Positions 1 through 8,710 are shown, counted from the first letter of the stretch. The stretch: DNA of 59,932 bases from Clostridium sp. UBA701 (GCA_002298125.1 DBMJ01000019.1:1-59932), one strand, 5' to 3'. Numbers and translations: made by a program. The notes: generated from the sequence alone by a model not told the origin.

Positions 1-120
1 AAATTTGGAGTCTCACTTAAATTACTATTTATTAAGTTGTTTATACCATTTATAGGTCACAATTTAAGAAAGATTGCGAATTAAATTTATTATAGAGTAT
101 ACTCTTACCGAGCATTCTAT

Positions 121-591
121 TCAGTTTGAATAAACATAAATCTCTGACTGCCACTTATCTATCCATCCATCATATACAAACCCCAACTTAAGCAACAAAT
201 TTTTTGAAGGTGTGTTTTCTTTTTCAGTCATAGCTACTATTTCACAATCAGAATAACATTCTTTAAGTTTTAGTAATAAGGCTTTCAAAACCTCGGTTAT
301 ATATCCTTTCCCAGAATAACTTGGATTGATAGAATATCCAATTGTAATCGTTTTTTCTTTTTTTGAAAGATACAAATCTCCTAAAAGATTATCTGTGGTT
401 TTATCCGCAATAGCAAGTTGCATTCCCTTTCCCACATCTAAAGGCACTAATAAGGCTTCTCTATATTCGTCTTTTGTTAAACTCTTAAAACTTTGATATT
501 GCATCCACTCTTCATTGTTTCTGTATGTCATAAATGGCTCTAAATCTTTTTCTTCAAAAGGTCTTAATATACATCTACCAGTTTCAAGCAC
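121..591 (-). CDS. GNAT-family N-acetyltransferase (RimJ/RimL-like)
   Basis: Probable acetyl-CoA-dependent N-acetyltransferase of 156 residues, about the size of a single GNAT domain. The N-terminus has the LRPFEEKDLEPF pattern typical of RimJ/RimL-like members. The acetyl-CoA binding motif A is the IGYSINPSYSGKGYITEVL stretch in the middle, and a C-terminal NTPSKNLLLKLGF motif follows. The start is GTG, preceded at good spacing by GGGGTG. Substrate is unknown; amino groups of proteins or small molecules are the usual targets. It stands alone, followed by another GNAT gene in the same orientation. The family call is firm, the specific role is not. Confidence 0.85.
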   Translation of the reverse strand: MLETGRCILRPFEEKDLEPFMTYRNNEEWMQYQSFKSLTKDEYREALLVPLDVGKGMQLAIADKTTDNLLGDLYLSKKEKTITIGYSINPSYSGKGYITEVLKALLLKLKECYSDCEIVAMTEKENTPSKNLLLKLGFVYDGWIDKWQSEIYVYSN

Positions 592-681
592 TAAAACACC
601 CCATTTATAGTTTTTATAAATAATCGCTTATTCTCTATATAATACCATTCTGTCACAACATATAAATATTCTGACCCAAAA

Positions 682-1173
682 TTAATAGTTATACTCGTGA
701 TTTCCAACACATATTTTTTGAGTTAATATTTCACTTTCCCAAGATTTTCTTATTTCAATAAGGTTTAAAACATCATATCCCCTTTTAGATAAAAATGTTA
801 TCATCTTATCGTTATTTGGATGTACCCAGTTAAAAACTGTATCCCCTCCCAATTCATATGCAACTTTTTCTGCCTCTTTATATAGTTTTGAGGCTATACC
901 TTTTCTCCTTGCATTATCAGAAACAAATAAAGATTCTGCCCAAACTACACTATCATCAATTCTACAAACTAAATAACCTAATAGTTCTTTACCATTATCT
1001 TCAGCTACAAAAATAGGATACTTCGCCTCTATATATTCTTTAAATTCTTCCTTTGCTTGGTCTATTTTAGGCGTTGATGTAATCCCTTTAAATTCTTTTA
1101 ATTCTACTCTAAACTGTGCTATCAGCCTTGATATTTTTTCTTCATCATCAATTTTAGCTAAACGTATAATCAC
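682..1173 (-). CDS. GNAT-family N-acetyltransferase
   Basis: Single-domain acetyltransferase of about 163 residues. Motif A is visible as VSDNARRKGIASKLYKEAEKVA, followed by a C-terminal NDKMITFLSKRGYDVLNLIEIRK that fits the last GNAT strands. I chose the GTG at 1173, giving MIIRLAKIDDEEKIS, because GAGGGAG lies 9 bases upstream. The ATG three codons earlier touches that site and would leave almost no spacing. Substrate is unknown. It precedes the other GNAT gene on the same strand with a 90-base gap, so the two could share a transcript. Confidence 0.83.
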   Translation of the reverse strand: MIIRLAKIDDEEKISRLIAQFRVELKEFKGITSTPKIDQAKEEFKEYIEAKYPIFVAEDNGKELLGYLVCRIDDSVVWAESLFVSDNARRKGIASKLYKEAEKVAYELGGDTVFNWVHPNNDKMITFLSKRGYDVLNLIEIRKSWESEILTQKICVGNHEYNY

Positions 1174-1326
1174 TATTTTCATCTCCCTCGATAATTCGTT
1201 TTATTCTACTAATTCGTTCCATATACCTTTATTTTACACCGTATAACCTATAAAAGCATCTACCTCATTACACCTGACTAATTTATTTCCTATATTCCTT
1301 ATCCCTTTTTCCTTGCAAACCTCTAA

Positions 1327-1378
1327 TAAAAAAACATGGCCTACAGGGCTTTCCTTGACCCTAATAAACCATGTTTCC
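1327..1378 (-). terminator. Rho-independent terminator of the dnaX-ebfC-recR operon
   Basis: Read on the minus strand, an AAACATGG arm pairs with CCATGTTT. An inner AGGG/CCCT pairing lies in the loop, and a run of seven T follows. It sits about 80 bases after the recR stop codon. Confidence 0.8.
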
Positions 1379-1459
1379 TAATAGTACTTTATTTGCATCC
1401 TAAAATAAATTTACATAATGATAGGATTTTACTTGATGGAGACAACACCAGCATCCTGT

Positions 1460-2056
1460 TTATATTTCTTTTCTTCCTTCTAATGCCTTAGAAAGTGTTA
1501 CTTCATCAGCGTACTCTAGATCTCCTCCTACAGGTATGCCATGAGCTATTCTAGTAACCTTAACCCCCAGAGGGTTTAGTATCTTAGCAATATACATGGC
1601 AGTAGCCTCACCCTCAATATTGGGATTAGTAGCTACTATAACCTCTTTTACCTCTCCATTGATACGCCTTATAAGCTCCTTAAGCTTTATGTCCTCAGGT
1701 CCTCTGCCTGCCATTGGAGAAATAGTTCCATGGAGCACATGATACACTCCATTGTATTCCTTAACCTTCTCCATGAAGATAACATCCTTAGGATGCTCCA
1801 CTACGCAGATAGTAGAGCTGTCTCTATTGGGATTCCCGCAGAGGGCACAGGGATCCTTATCTGTATAGTTTCCGCAAATGGAACAGTATTTTATAGTCCC
1901 CCGGGCATCAACCAAAGCCTTGGCAAATTCCCTTACCTCCTCATTTGGGAGGTTTAAGACGTGCATAGTAAGCCTTTGTGCTGTTTTATAGCCTATACCA
2001 GGGAGCTTTGCAAATTCCTCTATAAGTTTTTCAACAACTACAGGATAAAAATCCAA
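1460..2056 (-). CDS. recR: Recombination mediator protein RecR
   Basis: RecR works with RecO and RecF to load RecA onto SSB-coated gaps in daughter-strand repair. The protein has an N-terminal helix-hairpin-helix (FAKLPGIGYKTAQRL), a four-cysteine zinc finger (Cys 58, 61, 70, 73) and a Toprim domain ending in GVKVTRIAHGIPVGGDLEYAD. I place the start at a TTG at 2056, giving MDFYPVVVEKL and 198 residues, the family's usual length and N-terminus. The GTG three codons upstream lies inside the Shine-Dalgarno sequence GAGGTGG. It is the last gene of dnaX-ebfC-recR, the conserved Firmicute order. Confidence 0.96.
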   Translation of the reverse strand: MDFYPVVVEKLIEEFAKLPGIGYKTAQRLTMHVLNLPNEEVREFAKALVDARGTIKYCSICGNYTDKDPCALCGNPNRDSSTICVVEHPKDVIFMEKVKEYNGVYHVLHGTISPMAGRGPEDIKLKELIRRINGEVKEVIVATNPNIEGEATAMYIAKILNPLGVKVTRIAHGIPVGGDLEYADEVTLSKALEGRKEI

Positions 2057-2076
2057 ATTTGCCACCTCGTATTATA

Positions 2077-2418
2077 TTAAAATAATCCAGGAAGGTTGAG
2101 TCCACCTGTAAGCTTGCCCATCTCTCCTTGAGTTTGTTCCTCTGCCTTTGCTAAAGCTTCATTACAGGCTGTTAATATAAGATCTTGAAGCATTTCTACA
2201 TCCTCAGGGTCTACAACCTCCTGCTTTATCTTTATATCTACAATTTGTTTCTTACCATTAACAGTTATGGATACAGCTCCTCCGCCAGAAGAAGCCTCAA
2301 AGGTCTTAGTCTCTAATTCCTTCTGCATATCCTCCATCTGCTTTTGAAACTTTTGTGCCTGTTTGATTAAGTTATTCATATTTCCCCCGCCCATGCCGGG
2401 AAACATTCCTTTTGCCAT
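2077..2418 (-). CDS. ebfC: Nucleoid-associated protein, YbaB/EbfC family
   Basis: Small homodimeric DNA-binding protein of 113 residues, present in most bacteria between dnaX and recR. The central part (about residues 14-95) carries the family pattern: NNLIKQAQKFQKQM, then KTFEASSGGGAVSITVNGKKQI and a C-terminal helix. It begins with a glycine/methionine-rich stretch common in clostridial members. A strong AAGGAGG ribosome binding site precedes the ATG. It probably coats DNA and may affect recombination or gene expression; its exact role is not settled. Confidence 0.95.
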   Translation of the reverse strand: MAKGMFPGMGGGNMNNLIKQAQKFQKQMEDMQKELETKTFEASSGGGAVSITVNGKKQIVDIKIKQEVVDPEDVEMLQDLILTACNEALAKAEEQTQGEMGKLTGGLNLPGLF

Positions 2419-2491
2419 AGCATTTCCTCCTTAATACCGATTTAACTAATATTATATTATATTTATTAAAATTTTACCACAAATACCACTC

Positions 2492-4111
2492 TTATTCGTC
2501 CAGCACCTCTACCAAGTCCTCCCCGAAGGTTTTCTTAAGCATTTCCTCTGGCGATATAAGCTCCTCCTCAGGTTTATCCACCACATACTTAATTTTTACT
2601 CTTTCCTTTAGTATTTCAGAAAAAATCTCTTCAACAGTCTTTTTATTTTCCTCCTTCTCAAGACGCTGCTTGTTAAAGGCATACTGCTCCTTGTACTTAA
2701 TAGTAACCACTCCCTTAGAGCAGTCCTCTATCTCTCCAGTCATAAGAGAAGCATATATGACCATCAGTCTTCGAGATTTTATGGTTTCTAAAATATCTCT
2801 AAAGCTCTTTCTCACCTTGTCTGTGGTAAGCTCTGAGTGAGCATTGTATTCCTCTACAGGCTGTATCACAACCTCAGGCTCGGGCTCTTTATCTATCTTT
2901 TTATCTGCTTTCTTCTCTGTCACCCTTGGAATTACAGTTTCACAGGCCACACTTATCTTACCCTGCTTAACTATCTCCTCCATACGGTTAATTCTAGATA
3001 GCAGCACCTCTGAGGAGGTATCATACTCTACCTTGCAGAGCTTTATTAATGCCAGCTCTAAGTATACCCTGCTCTGCTTACTCCACTTAGCCTGCTCCTC
3101 CGTCTCCTGAAGCACTCTTATGCATCGCATAATCTCCTCTAGTCTAAGCTTAGAAGCCTGGTTCTTTAGGGCTTCAAGATTGTCTAAAGACATATCTATA
3201 ATATCCTCTGGGTTTTTACTTACCTTTACCATCATTAGGTTTCTAAAGTGCATAATGAGATCCTTTATATAAGTATAAATATCCTTTCCTCCATAAACTA
3301 CCTCATCCAGCACCCTAATAGAGGACTCTACACTTCTCTCTATTACAGCATCTACCAGTCTTAACATACTGTCATTAGTAACAAGTCCAAGCATATTTAC
3401 CACATCATCATAGTTTACCTTTCCATCTCCCATGGAAATAGCCTGGTCTAATATACTAAGGGCATCTCTCATAGCTCCATCAGAAATACGGGCAATTAGA
3501 GAAAGACTGCGGTCATCAGCTAGTACTCCCTGCTCCGTGACAATTTTTCTAAGCCTCTCTAGTATATCTGTGCTTCTTATTCTCTTAAAGTCAAACCTCT
3601 GACATCGAGAGAGTATTGTTATGGGCAGCTTTTGAGGGTCAGTTGTAGCAAGGATAAATATTACTCTTGAGGGTGGCTCCTCTAAGGTCTTTAAAAATGC
3701 ATTAACTGCACCTGTGGAGAGCATATGTACCTCGTCTATGATATACACCTTGTAATTTGCTTCTCTTGGAGGATATTGAACCTCATCTATTATGTCTCTT
3801 ATATTATCTACTCCATTATGAGAAGCAGCATCCATCTCTATGACATCTATGGCTGTTCCTGAATTTATCTTCTTGCACATTTCACATTCATTACAGGGCT
3901 CACCCTGCTGAAGATTTGTGCAATTAATTGCCTTGGCTAGAATTTTAGCCGTAGAAGTCTTCCCTGTTCCTCTAGTACCGCAGAGCAGGTAGGCGTGAGC
4001 TATTCTATTATTTATTATTTGATTCTTCAATGTAGTTGATATGGGCTTTTGTCCTACCAGCTCACTGAAATTCCTTGGTCTCCATTCCCTATAAAGGGCA
4101 GTATATGCCAT
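2492..4111 (-). CDS. dnaX: DNA polymerase III gamma/tau subunit
   Basis: Clamp-loader ATPase of the replicative polymerase, 539 residues. Walker A is GTRGTGKTS (about 45-53), the zinc module uses Cys 64, 73, 76 and 79, Walker B is IIDEVHML, and sensor 1 is ATTDPQKLP. The C-terminal third is charged and corresponds to the tau extension that contacts polymerase and helicase. The start is the ATG at 4111 (MAYTALYREW), because the upstream in-frame GTG is part of the Shine-Dalgarno AAGAGGTG. It is first in the dnaX-ebfC-recR operon. No A-run slippage site was obvious, so a single full-length product is likely. Confidence 0.97.
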   Translation of the reverse strand: MAYTALYREWRPRNFSELVGQKPISTTLKNQIINNRIAHAYLLCGTRGTGKTSTAKILAKAINCTNLQQGEPCNECEMCKKINSGTAIDVIEMDAASHNGVDNIRDIIDEVQYPPREANYKVYIIDEVHMLSTGAVNAFLKTLEEPPSRVIFILATTDPQKLPITILSRCQRFDFKRIRSTDILERLRKIVTEQGVLADDRSLSLIARISDGAMRDALSILDQAISMGDGKVNYDDVVNMLGLVTNDSMLRLVDAVIERSVESSIRVLDEVVYGGKDIYTYIKDLIMHFRNLMMVKVSKNPEDIIDMSLDNLEALKNQASKLRLEEIMRCIRVLQETEEQAKWSKQSRVYLELALIKLCKVEYDTSSEVLLSRINRMEEIVKQGKISVACETVIPRVTEKKADKKIDKEPEPEVVIQPVEEYNAHSELTTDKVRKSFRDILETIKSRRLMVIYASLMTGEIEDCSKGVVTIKYKEQYAFNKQRLEKEENKKTVEEIFSEILKERVKIKYVVDKPEEELISPEEMLKKTFGEDLVEVLDE

Positions 4112-4153
4112 AACTATCACACCTCTTGTTTTATAACTGAAAATATAATATTT

Positions 4154-4237
4154 CGGTAAAAGTCAATTAAAGAAAGTAAAGACCTTCTTTAATTGAAATC
4201 TTTACATCCTCGGGTACAAGACCACGAGGTTTTACGG
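4154..4237 (-). promoter_or_regulatory. Structured untranslated leader of dnaX (no known class recognised)
   Basis: On the minus strand this region lies between a likely promoter (TATAAT near 4258) and dnaX. It can fold into a compact unit: an outer GUAAAA/UUUUAC pairing (4230-4235 with 4156-4161), a CCUCG/CGAGG hairpin (4225-4229 with 4208-4212), and an 11-bp CAAUUAAAGAA/UUCUUUAAUUG hairpin. The loop of the 11-bp hairpin holds CUUUAC, complementary to GUAAAG just upstream, so a pseudoknot is possible. I could not match it to a riboswitch family. It may be a protein-binding leader, or only a chance fold. Confidence 0.4.
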
Positions 4238-4298
4238 ACTATATTATAAAAATATTATATCCTATTTTAGTGTAAAATGCGAATAGCTCCCTTTTGAA

Positions 4299-4342
4299 AT
4301 GAAAATTTAATCGTTTTCATATGAAGAAATAAATGGTATAAT
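4299..4342 (+). promoter_or_regulatory. Promoter and possible operator of methionine gamma-lyase
   Basis: The -35 element TTTTCA (4314-4319) and -10 element TATAAT (4337-4342) are 17 bases apart. A perfect inverted repeat, ATGAAAA (4299-4305) and TTTTCAT (4314-4320) with an 8-base centre, overlaps the -35 box. A repressor bound there would block transcription of the downstream gene. The promoter is well supported; the operator is inference. Confidence 0.6.
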
Positions 4343-4416
4343 TTAATAATGATAACATATTTCCTTCATTCACCATTAGAACTGAAGGATAAAATTTAAT
4401 TCGGGAGGTACCATTC

Positions 4417-5607
4417 ATGAATCATCTAAAAAATGCAGGCTATAACACTAAAATAGTTCATGCTGGAAATCATGTTGATCCTTTAACTGGGGCACTATCT
4501 ACCCCTATTTATCAAACCTCAACCTTTGTTTTTGAAAACGTGGCACAGGGAGCTGCCAGATTTGCAGGAGAGGAAGCTGGTTATATCTATACCCGTCTTG
4601 GCAATCCTACTCAAGAGCAATTAGAAGGCAAGCTAGCAGTGCTGGAGGGGGCAGAGGCAGCTATAGCAACTGCTTCAGGTATAGGTGCTATTTCTTCAGC
4701 CATTTGGACTATAGTTGGTACAGGAGACCACATTGTAGCCTCTGATGCACTATACGGCTGCACCTTCTCTCTTCTAAGTGAACAGGCTAAGAAATTCGGA
4801 ATAGATGTGACCTTTGTAGATGCAAAGAATCCAGAAAACATCAAAAAAGCTATGAGACGTGAAACCAAAATAGTTTATATAGAAACTCCTGCTAACCCAA
4901 CCTTGGACTTAGTGGACATCACTGAAGCCGCTGCCATAGCTCACGAGTTTGGTGCAGTGCTTATGGTGGACAACACCTTCTGTTCCCCTTATGGACAAAG
5001 ACCTATAGAGCTTGGAGCAGACATAGTTGTACATAGTGCCACAAAGTATATAAATGGCCATGGCGATGTTATCGCTGGTGCAGTTATAGGAAAACAAGAT
5101 TATATAAATCAAGTAAGATTAATAGGTGTTAAGGACATTACAGGAGCCTGCATAAGTCCATTTAACGCATGGCTTATCATAAGGGGCTTAAAGACCCTTG
5201 GAGTGAGAATGGAAAGACACTGCAAAAATGCCATGATAGTGGCTAGATATCTTGAAAATCATCCTAAGGTAGAAAAGGTTATGTATCCAGGCCTAGAAAG
5301 TCATCCTCAGCATGAGCTTGCTAAAAAGCAAATGAAGAACTTCGGAGCAATTATAAGCTTTGAGGTAGCTGGAGGAGTTAAGGCTGGATCTGCTCTTATG
5401 GATAATGTAGAGCTGTGCTCACTGGCAGTAAGTCTTGGAGATACAGAAACTCTTATAGAGCATCCTGCTTCCATGACACATTCTCCAGTTCCAAGAGAGG
5501 AAAGATTAAAGGCAGGAATAACAGATGGACTTGTTAGATTATCTGTAGGCCTTGAAGATCCTGAAGATATTATTGCAGATTTAGAACAAGCTTTAAAGGC
5601 AATTTAA
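4417..5607 (+). CDS. mgl: Methionine gamma-lyase
   Basis: PLP enzyme that splits L-methionine into methanethiol, ammonia and 2-oxobutyrate. At 396 residues it matches the family length. Tyr113 and Cys115 in ALYGCTF correspond to the Tyr114/Cys116 pair that marks methionine gamma-lyase rather than cystathionine lyases or synthases. Lys210 in HSATKYINGHGD is the PLP lysine, and SLGDTETLIEHPASMTHS is the conserved C-terminal active-site stretch. The start is backed by CGGGAGG eight bases upstream. It is a single-gene unit with its own promoter and a strong terminator. Cystathionine gamma-lyase is the main alternative, disfavoured by the cysteine. Confidence 0.9.
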   Translation: MNHLKNAGYNTKIVHAGNHVDPLTGALSTPIYQTSTFVFENVAQGAARFAGEEAGYIYTRLGNPTQEQLEGKLAVLEGAEAAIATASGIGAISSAIWTIVGTGDHIVASDALYGCTFSLLSEQAKKFGIDVTFVDAKNPENIKKAMRRETKIVYIETPANPTLDLVDITEAAAIAHEFGAVLMVDNTFCSPYGQRPIELGADIVVHSATKYINGHGDVIAGAVIGKQDYINQVRLIGVKDITGACISPFNAWLIIRGLKTLGVRMERHCKNAMIVARYLENHPKVEKVMYPGLESHPQHELAKKQMKNFGAIISFEVAGGVKAGSALMDNVELCSLAVSLGDTETLIEHPASMTHSPVPREERLKAGITDGLVRLSVGLEDPEDIIADLEQALKAI

Positions 5608-5610
5608 AAC

Positions 5611-5668
5611 AAAAGGGGCTGACTCAAAATGATTTGAAAAATCATTAGAAAAGTCAGCCCCTTTTCTC
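5611..5668 (+). terminator. Rho-independent terminator after mgl
   Basis: AAAAGGGGCTGACT pairs perfectly with AGTCAGCCCCTTTT. An inner ATGATTT/AAATCAT extends the stem, and the 3' side ends in TTTTCTCTT. It begins three bases after the mgl stop. Confidence 0.9.
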
Positions 5669-5787
5669 TTAAAACTAAAGATTGTGTAGCTTTTTTATAT
5701 TGTATGCAAAACTTAAAAGTACAAATTATGTAATCTTTTATGTAAAACCACATATTCAATTAGTAAGTATTATGATAAATTAAATTA

Positions 5788-6168
5788 TCAATTTTTAGTG
5801 GAATTATATCTAACCAAACAAACTATCGCTCCTATATAGCCTAATATTTGAAGTGCTTCTGTAGCTAACCAGAGTATAGGACTCAGGGTAAAACTCATGC
5901 TTGAATAACCAAGTTTTATAACCATGAGGATTATAGTAGCAAAATATAGAACTTCTAATATGAGAAATACACTCATAAGTAACAATTGCATAATTAAAAA
6001 TTCCTTTTTTCTCATAAGCTCCACTTTTGCTGATATAGCAAACAATAATGCTATTAATACAACACTCACTATATATGATTGCCAATAATTAGCAATAGTT
6101 GCATGTATTAACTTAAAAAGTATTATACAAAAAATGCTTATTATATAATTCTTAAACAATCTATCCAT
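5788..6168 (-). CDS. Small four-helix membrane protein of unknown function
   Basis: Protein of 126 residues with four predicted hydrophobic segments, near residues 8-24, 31-47, 58-80 and 95-118. They are separated by short charged loops such as KVELMRKKE. There is no signal peptidase site and no motif I recognise. The ATG is preceded by GGAGGG at good distance, so it is probably expressed. It is divergent from the zinc-ribbon gene that starts at 6337, with a shared AT-rich promoter region between them. Confidence 0.6.
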   Translation of the reverse strand: MDRLFKNYIISIFCIILFKLIHATIANYWQSYIVSVVLIALLFAISAKVELMRKKEFLIMQLLLMSVFLILEVLYFATIILMVIKLGYSSMSFTLSPILWLATEALQILGYIGAIVCLVRYNSTKN

Positions 6169-6336
6169 ATATCTTCCCTCCTCTCTATTTTATTAATGAG
6201 TTTAATTATTCTTTACTTCATAAAAATCGCCCCCCATTTTATAAAGTAAATTATCTATATGCTTTACCATATCTTGTTAAGGTAAAATATTATATATATT
6301 ATACCATTATTTGAATAATATGCTATAATTAAAGAT

Positions 6337-6663
6337 ATGAAATTTTGTACAAACTGTAGTTTCGATAATAGTAATGCTGCTTCATATTGCCAAAACTGTG
6401 GTAGTAAATTAAAGAAAGCCAGAAGTTTAAAACAGTTTATTAAAAGCATTAATTGGGGAAGCGTTGCAGGACTTGGAAATAAAGGAGTTTCAATAGCACC
6501 TCTGGTGGGTATGGAATCGGATAAGTATAAGAATATTAATAGTTACAACCGAGTGAACAAAAGTCATTCTTTAAAAGATGGTTCATGGTATTGTCCTTAT
6601 TGTGGGACAAAAAATACTATGACAAATTTTTCGTGTATAAATTGTTTAAGAACAAAACCCTAA
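6337..6663 (+). CDS. Double zinc-ribbon protein
   Basis: Protein of 108 residues with a zinc ribbon at each end: CTNC...CQNC near residues 4-21 and CPYC...CINC near 86-102. The linker is basic and low in hydrophobicity. Such proteins bind zinc and often nucleic acid or protein partners; the actual role is unknown. There is no Shine-Dalgarno sequence. A TATAAT (6324-6329) ends only seven bases before the ATG, so the transcript would be leaderless or nearly so. A strong terminator follows. Confidence 0.65.
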   Translation: MKFCTNCSFDNSNAASYCQNCGSKLKKARSLKQFIKSINWGSVAGLGNKGVSIAPLVGMESDKYKNINSYNRVNKSHSLKDGSWYCPYCGTKNTMTNFSCINCLRTKP

Positions 6664-6707
6664 TACACATCATAAAACAATAAAAAAATTCCCCTAACGG
6701 GGACTCT

Positions 6708-6742
6708 CAATAGAGTGGCTTGCCACTCTATTGCTTTTCTTT
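6708..6742 (+). terminator. Terminator after the zinc-ribbon gene
   Basis: CAATAGAGTGGC and GCCACTCTATTG form a perfect 12-bp stem with a two-base loop, followed by CTTTTCTTTCT. A small CCCC/GGGG hairpin lies just upstream at 6691. Confidence 0.85.
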
Positions 6743-6824
6743 CTCACCAGTATAGAAAAAATCTGCATACCCTTATTATAAAATAGTTATCCACATATTT
6801 AAAATCTATAATTTCCCGCAAAAA

Positions 6825-6848
6825 TAAAAAAGACACTTCTGTGTCTTA
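6825..6848 (-). terminator. Terminator of the SRP RNA gene
   Basis: On the minus strand AAGACAC pairs with GTGTCTT around a four-base loop, and a T-rich run follows. It starts about 20 bases past the 3' end of the SRP RNA. Confidence 0.8.
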
Positions 6849-6865
6849 AAATCAATGAATAAATT

Positions 6866-7139
6866 AGAGCCATGCACCTCACTTCGACTAATAACCTATG
6901 AGCGTTATTCATACAGTTAACTCAAACCAGGTTAGTCCACGGCACACGAAAAGTATCACTTACCGCTGCTTCCTTCCGGATCTGACGGGGTTCATGAGTC
7001 TCCGTTGCGTGGGACCCAATTATCAACGCCACTTTTATGAACCAGACCTCACAAGTTAAAGCCTAGGTGAGGAATTCAATCCTGCTGTAGCGGGTTGCAG
7101 GTTACAGGGCACCGCTAACTCCCCATCTAGCACGGCAAA
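6866..7139 (-). ncRNA. ffs: Signal recognition particle RNA, large bacterial type
   Basis: On the minus strand the conserved apical domain reads GTCAGATCCGGAAGGAAGCAGC, split here as GTCAGATCCGGAAGG followed by AAGCAGCGG; this is the Ffh-binding core. The 5' part contains GGGGAGTTAGCGGTGCCCTGTAACC and the 3' part ends in GAGGTGCATGGC, both as in Bacillus subtilis scRNA. The length, about 270 nt, fits the Firmicute form with an Alu domain. Exact ends are estimated. It lies directly upstream of tRNA-Ser in window coordinates and ends in its own terminator. Confidence 0.95.
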
Positions 7140-7146
7140 GTTTAAT

Positions 7147-7237
7147 TGGCGGAGAGAGAGGGATTCGAACCCTCGGTAGAGTTTCCCCTACACACGCTTT
7201 CCAGGCGTGCCCCTTAAGCCATCTCGGACATCTCTCC
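7147..7237 (-). tRNA. tRNA-Ser(GGA)
   Basis: On the minus strand the acceptor stem GGAGAGA pairs with TCTCTCC, with an encoded CCA. The anticodon stem-loop CACGC-CTGGAAA-GCGTG gives anticodon GGA, and a long variable arm marks a class II tRNA. The T-arm carries GGTTCGAATCC. Confidence 0.97.
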
Positions 7238-7352
7238 ATATCTCATGAACACTTGCTACTGCAGTGAACAAAGATAATTATACTATGGTTCTTAAATATT
7301 TGCAACAGGTTTTTTCTCTCTTTACATATGAAAATCATGGTACAGCTAAAGT

Positions 7353-8594
7353 CTAGGTTTCGATTTTAATTTTTATTATCCTGTTACTTTCCACTACTAG
7401 CACCGTAAAATGAATTCCCTCGTATTGAATAGCCTCATTTTTACCTGGTATTCTTCCAAATAGTCCTATGACAAAGCCACCTATGGTATCGAAGTCCTCT
7501 GACTCTATGGAGGTGCCCAGCATATCGTTCACTACGTCAATTCTCACGCTACCGGAAACTATGTACTCATCCTCCTTTATAACAAAGATGTCCTCCTCCT
7601 CATCATCGTACTCATCATCAATTTCTCCCACTATCTCTTCAATTAGGTCTGATATGGTAACTATGCCTGCAGTTCCGCCATACTCGTCTATAACAACGGC
7701 CATATGAGCCCTTTCCTTTTTCATATCCTTTAATAATTCAGCTACCTTTTTATATTCGAAGGTATAGTAGGCCTTGCGCATATATCTTTCCACTGAAAAA
7801 TTTTCTCTGCTGCTTATACAAAATAGATCCTTTATATTAATTATCCCAACTACGTTGTCTATGTTTTCTCTATAGACTATTAATCTTGCATAATGCTCCT
7901 CCCTAATTATCTCAACTATTTCCTCATAGGTAGACTCCACATCTATAGCAATGATATCCCTTCTTGGAATCATTACCTCTTTTACAAGTAAATCTCCAAA
8001 CTCAAACACATTATAGATCATCTCCCTTTCTTCTCCCTCTAAAACTCCCTCCTCCTCACTGACATTTACAATGGTCCTAAGCTCCTCCTCAGTAATAGAC
8101 GGTCTAGGCAGAGCATTCCTTCCACCAAGAAGCCTTACAAAAAAATTAGTAATAGTAGTAACTACATAAACAATAGGCCTTAAGAGCTTTACAAAAATGC
8201 TCATAAGGTTTACCACCTTAAGGGAGAAGGCTTCAGAATTAATAACAGCAAGAGACTTTGGTGTAATCTCTGCAAATATTAATATAGCTACAGTCATAAC
8301 AGCTGTGGATACCCCAACCCCCTTAGCTCCAAGAAGCTCTATAAACATTGCCGTTGCAAGGGAGGAGGCTCCTATATTTATTACTGTATTTCCCACTAGT
8401 ACGGTACCCAAAAGACTGCTGGGGTTTTCAATAAGCCTCTCTATAAGCATTGCCCTTTTTACTCCGCTATCTACCATGTTTCTGATTCTTATCTTGCTAA
8501 GAGACATAAGAGCGGTTTCAGAGGCAGAAAAAAAACCAGAAAACCCAACTAGAACTATTAGTAATCCAAACCGCAGTATCAATGCTGTGTTCAT
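7353..8594 (-). CDS. CNNM/CorC-type membrane protein with CBS domains (HlyC/CorC family)
   Basis: Protein of 413 residues with three regions. The N-terminus (about 1-190) is a DUF21/CNNM transmembrane domain that includes GFFSASETALMSLSKIRIR. A CBS pair (about 205-330) contains VMIPRRDIIAIDVE and VVIDEYGGTAGIVTISDLIEEIVGEI. The C-terminus is a CorC_HlyC domain. Family members are linked to magnesium or cobalt efflux, or to tolerance of ion stress. The older 'hemolysin C' name is not a functional claim. The ATG follows GGAGAGG. It appears to be a single gene, separated from the DUF5317 gene by a terminator. Confidence 0.9.
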   Translation of the reverse strand: MNTALILRFGLLIVLVGFSGFFSASETALMSLSKIRIRNMVDSGVKRAMLIERLIENPSSLLGTVLVGNTVINIGASSLATAMFIELLGAKGVGVSTAVMTVAILIFAEITPKSLAVINSEAFSLKVVNLMSIFVKLLRPIVYVVTTITNFFVRLLGGRNALPRPSITEEELRTIVNVSEEEGVLEGEEREMIYNVFEFGDLLVKEVMIPRRDIIAIDVESTYEEIVEIIREEHYARLIVYRENIDNVVGIINIKDLFCISSRENFSVERYMRKAYYTFEYKKVAELLKDMKKERAHMAVVIDEYGGTAGIVTISDLIEEIVGEIDDEYDDEEEDIFVIKEDEYIVSGSVRIDVVNDMLGTSIESEDFDTIGGFVIGLFGRIPGKNEAIQYEGIHFTVLVVESNRIIKIKIET

Positions 8595-8679
8595 AGCAAT
8601 CCTCTCCTCTCTAAAGAGTATTTGGGTACTTCATCATTATAATACCCCTTTTTATAGAATTTCTTGTATAAAAAATAGT

Positions 8680-8710
8680 AATAAAAAAATGAGAACAGCT
8701 AAGTTCTCAC
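8680..8710 (-). terminator. Terminator after the DUF5317 gene
   Basis: On the minus strand GAGAAC and GTTCTC form a stem with a six-base loop, followed by ATTTTTTT. It lies 12 bases past the stop codon. Confidence 0.75.
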
